64,000 bases of DNA from Erigeron canadensis (lineage: Eukaryota; Streptophyta; Magnoliopsida; Asterales; Asteraceae), in contig NC_057769.1 of the NCBI RefSeq assembly GCF_010389155.1, positions 5,456,735 to 5,520,734 on the forward strand, in the 5' to 3' direction. Position numbers and translations under genes: made by a program. The notes beneath the pieces were generated by a model that was given only the letters and a program-made list of their open reading frames with translations, was not told the origin of the DNA and ran no database searches. Of this stretch, positions 1-10,803 are shown piece by piece (the stretch's first letter is position 1; each line of letters begins with the position of its first letter).

Positions 1-1006
1 AAACAAAATAATTTACTGTTAAGTTATAAGGCGCGCATTATCGATTATTCGAAGAAGAAAAACTTAGAACATGTTACTCCAGATAGCCGTTATGATATCT
101 GATTTTTTAGTTTAGCTCATCAACAGTTATAAAAATGAATTATGAAAAACTGTATTTAAATTTACATAACACAAACAAAATTATTAACGGTTAAATTAGA
201 CATAAGAAGACTCAATAGTTTAGGTAAATTACACTTAATATCCCTGAAGCTTGGTTGATTATCATATTTTATAATAGAATAATGGAAAGGACGAAAAGTG
301 AAACAAAAACTAACGAATATGGGCAAGTTAATGAATAAATACTAACGAAGTTGACGCAGTGACCAAAAGTAGAATAAAAGTGGCAAGTTTAGTATAAAAT
401 TTGCACATTTTTAAGTTTAGTGACTAAAGTGAAAAACGTGACAAGTTCAGTGACCGAAAGTGTAATTTACCATAAAAAAAAATTAAAGAAATGACGTGAC
501 TATAATCAATACTGGTTTCGAAACCAATGGTAATGAAAAAAAGATTTAAAAAACAAGAACTTACCATTGAGAGTAGGGGAAGTGTGACTGATCATGTACT
601 GTATCTGGATCTCAGACCAGTACTGAATTCCAACTGTACTTGTGAAAGTAGCTTGGGTCCCATACAAACTGATATCGCTACTGAATTGAGACGGTTTCAC
701 CGGGATTAGTACCCGGTTTCAACAATTAATGTTTTCTAGCTGAAACATGAAAAAACGTTTGTTAAACATAACTAGAGTGCATTGAATTGTAATTATGTAC
801 TTACAATAAAATTAATTTAAGAATAATTTTTTATATGGAAGGTGCAATTCTTTTGCCTTTAAAATTTTCTAAAAGATAACTATAATCAATTACAGTACAT
901 CTTTGTTGGTTTTTAATTTGCATACTGTTTCAATACATGAGTTTTTTAAGAGTCTTGGTTTTTAGGCATACATGTAATTTAGAATAAAAAAAATAAAATG
1001 TCGTTA

Positions 1007-1037
<31 letters not shown>

Positions 1038-1404
1038 TTGAAGAGCTAACGTGACTTAAAAGAATATAAAAAAATAAAATAAACGGTTAAACATGGTCTC
1101 GGTGTACAAAAGGCAAAAGGGGTGAACCGCGTTCAAGTGTTCAAATCTCCAAATAGTTGACATTTAATTACCAAGTATAGGAATAAACTAAAATACTACG
1201 AGTAACAAATTCTAGTGCGCTTTCGCAGAACTAGAACATGGGTATTTTCACTTGTACAGTTGTACACCTAAAAGTCATAAAACTTGTAATAAACTATCAT
1301 CCATGACAACTAACATATCATATCGTATTATATGTACAAGAAAGTAATGAATGTTCATCCATCCAATTATTAATCTTGGTTTAACCCATTTAATATGTAC
1401 ACGC
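1..1404. other. Intergenic, downstream of the J-domain gene
   Basis: I see no gene here. About 330-475 has phrases of the type 'agtgacnaaagtgtaattta', which resemble the ends of Mutator-like elements, but the partner end is not visible. An (AAT)n microsatellite lies at about 1005-1035. The open frames at 506-709 on both strands have no recognisable domain. 1200-1404 should contain the 3' UTR of the minus-strand J-domain gene. Confidence 0.5.
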
Positions 1405-1989
1405 TTAATTCCTTTGCTTCCGGATTCTTGTAGCCCAAGACATCCGCTCGCCACGATCTGTCGATCTTGTGCGTTTTAGCTCGGCCACCTGTGCTTGCCA
1501 TGATTCTTTCCATCTAGCCATCTCCTTAGACCTCCCCTTAACCTTTGACCCCGAAAAAGCTAGACTACTAGCATACATAGCTCGAGTTTTGGGGTCAGAC
1601 AATGTCTCATAGGCTTCTTGCACTCTAATAAACATTGTTGTATATTCTTCGACCCGGTCTGGTGGTGAAACATCCGGGTGGTACTTTAATGCCATACGTT
1701 TGTAGGCTTGTTTTATCTCGGAGAGTGGGGCACTCTCCGAGATTCCTAACAAGTCGTACAACGTTTCATTTGTTAACGAAGTGTCAAAGGTGTTGCCCAC
1801 AGATGAAAATGAGGCCTTGGGTTGTATGCTAGATAGAGTTTTTATTGATTCTAATGGGTTTGTTATATGATGGGGTGTGAAGGAAATAATATGGGGTGAT
1901 GGAGAATGAGTGAATAGATGATTATGTGAATTTGAGGGGAAATGGAATTGGGTTTGAATTCCTGAAAAAAAGGACTTTGACGAATTCAT
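1405..1989 (-). CDS. Small J-domain (DnaJ-type) co-chaperone, probably plastid-targeted
   Basis: Single-exon protein of 194 residues. The J-domain spans about residues 76-143 and keeps the invariant HPD motif at 104-106 between helix II (IKQAYKRMALKYHPD) and helix III (MFIRVQEAYETLSDP). J-domains stimulate the ATPase of Hsp70 partners. The 75 residues before it are rich in Ser, Thr, His and Pro and poor in acidic residues, as in chloroplast transit peptides. A basic tail follows the domain. Size and layout match the plant 'chaperone protein dnaJ 20, chloroplastic'-like group; that assignment rests on layout, not a search. The reading frame is open to an ATG at 2040, but a TATA motif at 2044-2051 would place transcription start downstream of it, so I chose the Met at 1989. 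Plastid targeting is inferred. There is no glycine/phenylalanine region or zinc-finger domain, so it is a type III (C) J-protein. Confidence 0.88.
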   Translation of the reverse strand: MNSSKSFFSGIQTQFHFPSNSHNHLFTHSPSPHIISFTPHHITNPLESIKTLSSIQPKASFSSVGNTFDTSLTNETLYDLLGISESAPLSEIKQAYKRMALKYHPDVSPPDRVEEYTTMFIRVQEAYETLSDPKTRAMYASSLAFSGSKVKGRSKEMARWKESWQAQVAELKRTRSTDRGERMSWATRIRKQRN

Positions 1990-2043
1990 AGTATTACTTT
2001 TGTGATATGTTAGTTGTATAAGGAAAATATGTAGATGCAAGTG

Positions 2044-2051
2044 TATATATA
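2044..2051 (-). promoter_or_regulatory. Probable TATA box of the J-domain gene
   Basis: TATATATA on the minus strand, 55-62 bp upstream of the chosen ATG at 1989 and only 4 bp upstream of the alternative ATG at 2040. A start site 25-35 bp downstream would fall near 2010-2020, which excludes the longer reading frame. Confidence 0.5.
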
Positions 2052-2060
2052 GTAGAGGAG

Positions 2061-3478
2061 AAAATGATTAAACTAGTTTCTACTCAATCCATCCTGTACA
2101 TGGACAACAATATAAAACGGAAAAAGACATTATTGGTTTTAAAAGACTATCAAAAATAATTTCTTATTAGAAAAAAAAATTTGAACAAGTTAGTTATAGG
2201 TTTATAGCACTTATATTAATTAAAAAAGTTTTCTTCAGCACTTTTAAATACGAAGCTTTTAATTAGTTGATACTTATTGATATAGATAGTTTGTACGCAA
2301 TTTAATACAAATATTTTAACAAAATTTTACACAATTCTTAAATTGCATATAACAAGATACAAATATATTACAACTAATAATTTGGTGTAGTGCTTGACAA
2401 TCTTTAAATATAGTAGTGAAACTTCCTAAGAGTTTGATTTTGTTCAATCGAAATCACAACTTGGTTAAAATTGTCTATCGAAACTAACTTTATAAAAAAA
2501 AAATTTTAAAAATGTTGTTCTTTTATATGAGGATTAACATCAATGTCATAGATATGTACGTCATATATATATCTAACATATACTCGTAACTTTCATATCT
2601 AGTATGTCTAACACTGTGATTTTGGATTAGGACAGCGTTAAGGTATAAAATAATTAAATCAATGTCATTTTCTTGATGAAAATACACTAATGATATTTTA
2701 TGATCAACTGTACTTAATTTGCAAGAATTTCTATTGATTTTGACCCTTGCATGAACGAAGCCGCCGACCCCACCGCGCGCCTCACCCCCGCCCAACCTGA
2801 AAAGTTGTTTTGAATATTTAAAACTAATATCGTTAAAAAAGATCAGCTTAGATGGATTATAAAAGTAAATAGCTTAAGTAAAATATTCGTAATAGTCTAT
2901 GGTTATATTATTAAGTCCACTAGATAATATCTGGTCGACTGGTATTACACTACCGGTGCATGATCCCTAAATAACTAGAGAAATTGTACATATACACGTA
3001 ACATTTATTAATAAAAACTTAAACGTGTATATCGTATTAGACGGGTTGGAGTGTGTGATTTTTATTATACCTTTTTATTTCTTGATTATTAAAGATCAAT
3101 TACGATTAAGGATTTAGTATGATTTTCTTAATATGACGTTCATGTCATGATTTTTTTAAATATTGTTTTTCTCTATTGTTACAAATGTTCTGTAATCTAG
3201 AAGTTTATGCAAATTTTTATAAGTGTGCTGCTGTTTAATTCTATAATATTTTGATACTCAGCTCGTAAATGCCTTTGATTGTGACATGAATTATTAATCA
3301 TGAAAGATAGATCTAGTTATACCTAACACTGAAAATACTTTGAATGATACAATGAAATTAGGTAGGATGTTTGTACATCTTGATTGCATATAGTTTGGAA
3401 AGTAACAATTTAATAATAATAGTGATAAAGATAAGGGATTCATATCCCAACAAAACTTTTTGTATTTAAATTATACCT
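2061..3478. other. Intergenic, no gene seen
   Basis: AT-rich DNA. A GC-rich patch at about 2758-2800 stands out from its surroundings but lies in a low-complexity open frame without a domain. I can support nothing else. Confidence 0.4.
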
Positions 3479-3634
3479 ACTATTTGCAGCGATAATCGCT
3501 GCAAATAGTGCAGGCCCCACTATCTGTAATAGCAAATCTGGCAAAAAATAGCGGGTCCCTTGTCAGTAATCGCTACAAATAGTTGAATATGGACAAAAAC
3601 ACCACTATTTGTAGCGATAATCGCTGCAAATAGT
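3479..3634. mobile_element. Small MITE-like element bounded by near-perfect palindromes
   Basis: A perfect palindrome with 15-bp arms and a single central base lies at 3479-3509. A second, nearly identical one (one mismatch) lies at 3604-3634. Between them are degraded copies of the same motif (core TGCAGCGAT / ATCGCTGCA). The ends of the 156-bp segment are therefore inverted repeats of each other and each is itself a palindrome. The 'actatttg...' ends recall plant CACTA-type or related TIR elements, but no clear target duplication was found and the family is not assigned. Confidence 0.5.
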
Positions 3635-5278
3635 CTGATTTAATTACCAAAAGAGTAGTCGGGATACCAGCCGCCTAAAAAAACTCAATTAAGAATAAAT
3701 GATTCAATTTAGCCTCTTGTGTTATACACTGGTTGAGAATCCAGGAAAAGAAAAACTCCTTTTTACTCAAAGAAAAACTATTAGGTAAAATCAATAACAA
3801 TTACTTCAATACTCTAATTAATTTAAATTAAATCGTTTAATTGAGATATGTTATATTGAACATATACGGAGTAAGTATTTCAAGAGAGATTTGTAAGTAT
3901 TTCAAGAGAGATTTTTCAGATCTAACCCATATAAAAATAGTGAGTTGATCCCGAGACAACCTATTCATCTTTTGAAATTTTGAATGGAAATCATTGTATA
4001 AAAAATATTGAAGTTTGAAATCCATTCGTTGTTTAGTTAGATAAGATTTGTATGGATAATAATTAAGATTTGTATGAATGATAGTAACTCGACCATATAT
4101 AGTTTCTTTCTACTTTATGTATCTATTTTTGAAAAACGAATACTCGGGTCTTTTGAAAGAATGAGACATCAAAAAAAAAAAAAAGTCGAGTCGTCGGTAA
4201 ATTTAGTGTTATGAGACAACCTTGAAATTGAACATGATAGTTTAGAAAAAATTAAATCATAATGCACAATATTCATGCATCCTAATCTAACCTGGACCCA
4301 AAAAGGAATAAGGGATCACTTCTTTTTTTTTTTATCGGGTTTTATGTTAAAAGTCGATTGCACTTTAATATTATTGTATAAATTGTATCAATTATTAATC
4401 TCTCCATGGATCCATTATGTTTCCTAAATTTTCAATGTACGTAGTTTTTTTTTCTTTTTCTGAAAGGTATGAATTACTTCTTGGAGATCAAGTATACATC
4501 ATATTAACCAGGTTTGCGCTATAATGTTTATTCTACAAGCAGATCCCCATTTAAATCCTAGAGAAATAAAACTCTATCTTGTCAAGGGCATAGAACTTCC
4601 AATTAGAACTTCTAATGTAAATAGTTAATAGCCTAAAAGCCTATAAGTTGTTGGTAGTAAAAAGAAATTGTACAATTGGGTCCTAATTGGGCTTCAAACA
4701 AAATAACCGGGCCATATTCTGGGGTTCAATATCAATTTGAATAGTATCCCTACAAAAAAATGTTGCGTTGTAACTGTTGCCTGTTGGAGAATGGCTTGAC
4801 CCATCATAAGATTTTCGTATAGAATAATCTCCTTTTATATGTTAGGTAATGTAAAATAAGTATTAAAGTAAAACAAATAAAACATGATCTTGACCCTTAA
4901 ATAATGATTAAATTGATGTACGAAAATTCACAAAGCAACTGATGCATGATGATATTCATGATGCACAGTATGCACAGTGATCTTCAGTGGAAAAAAACCC
5001 TATTGTTTTACTTTAATACTTGTTTTATTTTACCTAAAACCTCTATAAATATATATATAAAAGAGAACCTTAATTCATAATTGGAGAAGTATGGACCTTA
5101 AATGAAGTTCAACTTTTAATTGAAACAATTAGATCAAATGATGATGTTATATACCTTATTTAACTTTTTTAGATTTAAGTTTATTTTAATAAATTTTAAT
5201 TATTATTATTTCCTCATTTAACTTTGTAAACATTAATAATTAATATTTTTAATGATATAGTTATGGAAACTAATATCG
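3635..5278. other. Intergenic, no gene seen
   Basis: No coding signal. A 22-bp unit (gtaagtatttcaagagagat plus tt) is tandemly duplicated at 3871-3914. Otherwise AT-rich unique sequence and homopolymer runs. Confidence 0.4.
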
Positions 5279-6622
5279 GAGAAATTGTCACAAATCGTCC
5301 ATGTGGTTTGCTCGAGTCGCATTTTCATCCATGTGCATTTTTTTTTATCATTAGGTGTCCATGTACTTTTCATTTTCATTGCCAACCGTCCCTAACACTA
5401 ATAGCCGTTAGTTTTACTCCGTTAAATCCCTCATGTGCAATATGAGAGTATAATCGTCAAGTTCGTAACCACAAGGACTATTTGTAATAAAAACATTGGA
5501 TTAAAAAAAACTTTGGATTCCTTCTCCCACACAAATCCGACCACCACTTCTGACTGACCGACCACCAACCACCGCCGGAAACCGAAAACCACCATCCTAC
5601 TATGGTTACCAAAACATTGACAAAAGTCGACCATTTCTGTCCGATCCCGAAAACATTGATAAAACAATGATGGTTCATGGTGGTGATAGTGGCGATACCA
5701 CATGGGGGGCAAATGGGGCTAATGCCCCCCTTAAAATTTAGATTTTATCATATATTTTTAAATTTTTCATCGATTTTTAAAAATTTCCTATAGGTTTTTA
5801 ACATTTTGACCCCTTTTATATTTATTTTTTTCACCGATTTTTTAGTTTTGCCCCATCTGAAAAAAAAATTTGGTACCGCCTCTGGGTGGTGATAAAAGGT
5901 GGTGGTTTATGGCTGTTTCGAACCGAAACCGAATAAGATAAACATAATAATCGAGCATGGTCAGATCTATAACGACCGGTGTTGAAGCTTGAACGTCTCT
6001 TCTTCTTTCTAGACCGTCGTGAGGTAGTGGTAGTCCGGTCGTGCGTGGCTGCGAGAGAGAGAGAAATAGAAGAAAAAAAGAAAAGATTAGGGTTTTTAGA
6101 GAGAGAGACGAAATGGGTTTGTTTAAAAGATCATTACTTACGTTTGATACTTTCTTCGGATGTTATGGAGTCGTGTAGTGGTGGCTGGAAAACGAAACAA
6201 CAACAACAACGGCAGTAGAGTGGCGGAGCAGCAGCAGCGACGACGGTTCTGTAGTTGTGATTAAAAATGAAACCCTAATTGTTGTTGGAGATGATGGCCA
6301 GAGTTTTTTATGGTGAATAAGAGCGACGACAAGAGGCTGTGAGGGTGGCCGGAAGTTTGACTGGTGGTGGGAGTGAGAGAGGAAGATGATGAGTTTTTGT
6401 CTTTTATTACAAATAGTCTCTCAAAGATGTTTTTTCACAATAGTCCCTATGGTTACAAACTGGACGAAAATGCCCGGTTTAACGGATTAAAACTAACGGT
6501 TGTTAGTGGCAGGGACGACTAGAAATGAAAATGAAAAGTACAGGGACACCTAATGATAAAAAAAACGCAGGGATAAAAATGCAAATCGAGCAAACCACAT
6601 GGACGATTAGTGACAATTTCTC
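5279..6622. mobile_element. Mutator-like element with about 215-bp terminal inverted repeats
   Basis: 5279-5492 and 6402-6622 are inverted repeats of each other. Both begin 'gagaaattgtca' at the outer end and share long blocks such as 'atcgtccatgtggtttgctc' and 'tatcattaggtgtcc'. Long TIRs of this kind are typical of MULEs. The interior (5493-6401) carries no recognisable transposase, so the copy is non-autonomous. It includes proline/glycine-codon-like and GA-rich stretches that could be captured gene sequence. I could not find a convincing 9-11 bp target duplication at the outer edges (ctaatatcg against tatttttat). Short open frames inside (for example 5979-6218) have no domain. Confidence 0.7.
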
Positions 6623-7357
6623 TATTTTTATTATCGATCAAAACGTTAAAACACAAGTACAAAGACAATGTAGACATATCTGGATGAATGAAAAAATTCT
6701 GAAGAAACGAAAACCTTATTTAGCGAGACCTCTAATAGATCATGTATTCATTTTTCAACTGTCTAGTCTCTGTTAACCAGAATCTGAACAATCACTAATG
6801 TAACTTCATGTTTTTTAGTTGTTTAATTCTTACTTAAATATTTGTCACCTTATAATATTATAAAAATTTTTTACATGTCATTGATTATATATATATATTT
6901 CCCGCCTATTACGCTGGTGATAATCTAGTTAACTTTTAAAGAAAAAAAAAATGACAAGAGAGAAAATAGGTTGACATTATAAGTTTAGCCTCTGCTATAT
7001 CTAGCCAACTCATTCGGTTTACATATTTTACTCATTTAAGTTAGATAAGGTGTTGAGATAAATTAATTTCAACATATATATAGTCACGCCAGTCAATACC
7101 AGATTCAATATATGTAAGCCAAATAATCATCGTCTAGTCTAGATATAGAATACATTCCATGTTACAAGATTATTCACTCATACAAAGTTCAAATTAACGT
7201 AGAAATTATCCATGTGGCAATTATTAACTATTATATAGGAAAGTTTTGTGGTCAATTTTCATTCCAAATTGACCTCGTACAACCAATGAGTTTATACTAA
7301 ATATAGAAACCACATAATTCAAACTAATTACATTTATTTAAAGCTAACCCATATGAT
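6623..7357. other. Upstream region of the KDEL-receptor-like gene; possible Helitron 3' end
   Basis: 6901-6928 has the form of a Helitron 3' terminus: an imperfect GC-rich hairpin, then 'ataatCTAG', followed by T. No matching 5' end was identified. The rest is AT-rich promoter-side DNA. Confidence 0.35.
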
Positions 7358-7365
7358 TATATATA
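7358..7365 (+). promoter_or_regulatory. Probable TATA box of the KDEL-receptor-like gene
   Basis: TATATATA about 200 bp upstream of the ATG at 7563, followed by a C-rich leader. No other TATA motif fits a leader of ordinary length as well. Confidence 0.45.
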
Positions 7366-7440
7366 CATACATCAACTCACCATTTATCTTTATCGTCTTT
7401 GTTCCTGCAAGCTAGACCATTCTCTGCCTCCCTACCACCG

Positions 7441-7529
7441 CCCTCCTCCTCCGGGAACAATAAAGAAGGAGTTAAGTACACCTTCTACAGGAGGCGGAGG
7501 GGGTGATCTTCGACGTTGTTTACGTCGAA
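7441..7529 (+). promoter_or_regulatory. Two potential hairpins in the 5' leader
   Basis: 7441-7452 (C-rich) can pair with 7490-7501 (G-rich) with one mismatch. 7509-7516 pairs perfectly with 7522-7529 around a 5-base loop (TTCGACGT / ACGTCGAA). Both lie between the predicted start of transcription and the ATG at 7563. Any effect on translation is inference. Confidence 0.35.
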
Positions 7530-7562
7530 TATATTTGATCAATATATATATCGATCATTAAT

Positions 7563-8973
7563 ATGGGGAAGAAAAGAGGGTCGTCATCTGAATTAAACAC
7601 ATTGTCCGCATTGGTTCAAAGGCTATCGACGAAGGTGAAGATATTATTAGCCTTGACAGCATTGATTTCTTCCCTCGCGGCTCTAAAAAGTTTCGTCACA
7701 AATTTCAATAATTTGTTCATTGCATCTGAATTCGTTCATGCCGTGGGAATATTAGTTCTAGTTTATAAGCTCACAACTCGAAAAACATGTTCAGGTATCT
7801 CTCTAAATATATGTAAGGCTGTTAGGTATCTAAGCTTAGACGTGGAATACCAAACAACTTCATCATATTATATATGTGATCATCAAATAATGTGGTTGTC
7901 ATATATATTATTCCTATGTAGGGCTTTCTTTGCAAACTCAAGAGCTCACAGCTCTAGTTCTAGCCGTAAGAATTTCGTGTAGCTATGAAATTGGATTTGA
8001 CATTCACACTGTTCTCGACATTGCTTCTCTGATGTCTACTGCTTGGGTCATTTACATGATGCGAAACAAGTTATACGTCACATATAATGAGCATCTCGAC
8101 AAAACTCCCAAATGCTATTTGGTACGTCATTTTGAGGCAAATAACTGATCATTTACATCCAAGGGAGCGATCGTATAAGCTAGCTACAAAGTTGTTATCA
8201 TAATAATTATTCTAATACGCGTATACGTACATTTATTGTCTTGTTTCTTTGGTTGCTTTAGATTGTTCCTTGTGCTATTATGGCTATATTGATTCACCCA
8301 AATAGTGCACTTCCCCTATGTGCAAAGATAAGGTGGGCATTTGGTGTGTACATGGAGGCAATTCTAGTGCTTCCTCAGCTCCGGATGATGCAAAGAACAC
8401 AAGTATGCGATTTTTCATCTATCCAATTGACATTCTCACATTACATCAAATTAATTAGCAGAATTTAATTATAATCTTATTGCTCGATCTATTAACACAT
8501 GGCAGATGATTGAACCATTTACTGCCCTCTATGTGTTTGCACTTGGAGTGGCAAGATTTTTTGGGGCTGCTTATTGGATTCTTCGGGTCTGTTTACATTT
8601 TCTCAAACTGAAAAGTTTCTAGCGCATATATATCAAATGGATCGTGTATGGGTCACGTCTCATAATCATGTGTGTATTTTCTACCAGGTGTATGAATCTA
8701 GTGAGGCCTATTTGTTCTTGCTTGGCCGAGGCTATTTTTGGGTCCCGATGGTGTTGGTATCAGAAACGGTTCAAACATTTATATTGGCAGACTTCTGTTA
8801 TTATTATGTTAAAAGGTATGGTAAGCCGGCTAGTTCAATCATCTATTTAGTTCGTTTGTACATCCTAGCTAACTTTTCTTACCCCGTATGTACGTGTGGA
8901 ATTGAATTTGCTGCTTTGATGTTGTTGTAGTGTTGTAAGCGGAAATCTTATTGTGAGAGTGCCACGGGTATGA
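7563..8973 (+). CDS. KDEL-receptor-like (ERD2-like) seven-span membrane protein
   Basis: Six exons: 7563-7794, 7922-8121, 8262-8402, 8506-8586, 8688-8815 and 8931-8973, with GT-AG borders and consistent phase, giving 274 residues. The N terminus MGKKRGSS, a first hydrophobic segment at about 27-45, then HAVGILVLVYKLTTRKTCSG, TQELTALVLAVR, VPCAIMAILIHP, LPQLRMMQ, VFALGVARFF, GRGYFWVPMV and TFILADFCYYYVKS appear in the order expected for the ER-lumen-protein-retaining-receptor family. True KDEL receptors (about 215 residues) return escaped ER residents from the Golgi. This protein has the longer N terminus of the plant 'ERD2-like' group, whose members may not bind KDEL/HDEL. The function is therefore assigned only to family level. 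The last exon is tiny (43 nt), ending VVSGNLIVRVPRV. Intron 1 is short (127 bp) and reads open through its donor, which could produce a truncated product if retained. Confidence 0.9.
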
Positions 8974-9312
8974 CAAGTCGATGATCATTTGGAATTTAGG
9001 CGCAGGCAGGCAGGCATTGCCATGAAGATCAGATGGAAATATATTAGTTATAGGTTGTGTAAAGATCTTGGGTCCATATAATTTGCTGCTATAGTTTATT
9101 ATTTTGGTTCTTGCCGGACTCAACGTCCAGTTTTGTTATCTCATCTGGATGAATCTGAATGAGAATGATCTTTTTGGGTAATTTATATGATATGCTTAGA
9201 TTCAGACTTGATTGATTTTTGTGGGCACTTTAATTATATATATGCTTAGATTCAGAAGTGTAACATATATATAATCGATTTCATTTATAACATCAACATT
9301 TTGAAATCCTAA
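8974..9312. other. 3' region of the KDEL-receptor-like gene
   Basis: It should hold the 3' UTR. A phrase 'atatgcttagattcaga' occurs twice (about 9189 and 9241). No separate gene is seen. Confidence 0.4.
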
Positions 9313-9661
9313 GGGGGCGTTTGGTCATAGAAAAAACACCCTTGTTTTCCATTTTTGTTTTCCAAGAAAACAGGGAAAACAAAAAACGCGTAATCATAGT
9401 TTTCTAAGAATATTTTCTAAGAAAACAAAAAACAAGGTTTTCTATTTTTCCATAGAAAACTTGAAAACACCTTTTTCTTGTTTTCTATTTTCCAATTCAT
9501 TCTACCCCCTCCCCTCACAACTCTAACATGTTTTCTAGTTTTCTAATTAGAACGCGTTTTCAAAATTTTTATTTGTTTTTTAGAAAACAAAAACCCCTTT
9601 TATTTTCTAGAAAATTAAAAATGAAAAGCTTATAAAACATTTCCAACAACCAAACACACCC
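9313..9661. mobile_element. Harbinger/Tourist-like MITE
   Basis: A 349-bp element flanked by the trinucleotide TAA on both sides (9310-9312 and 9662-9664). Its ends are inverted: 'gggggcgtttggtc' on the left and 'aaccaaacacaccc' on the right. TAA/TTA duplication and a 'GGGGGTGTTTGG' end are the marks of PIF/Harbinger MITEs. The interior consists of repeated 'gttttctaagaaaac' phrases and has no coding potential. Diverged relatives lie at 53910-54563 and 54587-54931. Confidence 0.75.
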
Positions 9662-9664
9662 TAA

Positions 9665-10803
9665 CCTTTTCGATCTAATGGTGATCATTAGGCTAGCTTG
9701 TTCTTGTTAATTTAATACTTCAAAGTTCAAATCTCATAACTCGATCTGGATTCACAAGTCTTGTTTTCTGAGTTTAACTCAATGTATAGATGGAATATGT
9801 TGAAAGGTGAAACCTCCACATAAAAAACACTTGATCTCATATAAGAAATGCATTAAAAAAAATTATATTTCATACTCTTTGATAAAAATATAATTATTTT
9901 GCGAACGTTAATAACAACCCGATCATAACTCCATTATGGTTGATATTAATTATAAGTAGCACAAAAGAGAGTTAACTTGTTTGGAAATTGTTAGGTGTGA
10001 TTGTATTCCAACAGCTACTAACTTGTTTCCAAAGAGAAATAAATGATGATACATTGTTTTAGGAAGCAAAGAATGAGAAAGAGAATATTGGGGAAGAAAT
10101 TAGGTTTAGTTGAAACTTGAAATGGATCTTTGGGTGTAAGTTAACAAGACAAGAATTAGAAAAATTTAGGAAGTGATTGGTGTAAAAAGATCGTAACACG
10201 CCTTCAGGGTAATGGGGTGGCGGTAAAAACAAGTGGTCGGCGTTACCAATTCCTATGGTTTGGCAAAAGACGATAAACGGTATTGGCATTGAAAATCGAC
10301 ATACATACGTCGAAGCGTATCTTTGCCGCCTTCGGGTTTTTTGTTTTTGGTAAGATCATTCCTTTATAATTTAACTTTTTTGGCGAGTATGTTTACTCCA
10401 TTTTAGTTTTTTGGTATCCCTATTTCACCCGTTTTGTGGGTTTAACGATAACCCATATTTTGACCTTATTTCACTCTTTTTGTAAGGTTTTCGGTGACGT
10501 TTACCTTTTTAATGGGGTTTCATCATATTATTGTTGGCTGCTTTGTTGCAAGTGTCCAGTGGGGATGGATTGGTTTTAACACCAGAAACCCACTTGCTTG
10601 TGATAGGTTTCGCTGAAAAAGCTATAGATTCATACATGGCCTTAACTGTATTCTCAGAACTATACTTTAAGCGTTTAACTTACAAAGATTCGATCCAAAA
10701 GTTACCTCAAAACTTTTCTATCACCCAGCAACTCAACAAACTGTAATCATACAAATCCAAAATAATCAAATCCAAATAATTACACTTTTTGGTCCCCATC
10801 AAA
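9665..10803. other. Intergenic, no supported gene
   Basis: Open frames at 10059-10289 (-) and 10531-10746 (+) lack any recognisable domain, promoter or splice context. 10775-10798 is an inverted copy of 10965-10985 (core 'taattacactttttggtcc'), so it probably belongs to the repeat that follows. Confidence 0.4.

Noticed and set aside
506..709. Overlapping open frames on both strands with donor-like sites
   Set aside because: No domain, no codon-like composition difference and no neighbouring exon in phase; likely repeat-derived.
1990..2040. Upstream in-frame ATG of the J-domain gene
   Set aside because: A TATA box directly upstream would put transcription start after this ATG.
2523..2795. 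90-codon minus-strand frame with a GC-rich start
   Set aside because: The GC-rich patch is about 40 bp and the rest is AT-rich non-coding sequence; no domain.
10531..10746. 71-codon frame that looks moderately protein-like
   Set aside because: No family recognised, no promoter or splice partner; it ends close to a repeat boundary.
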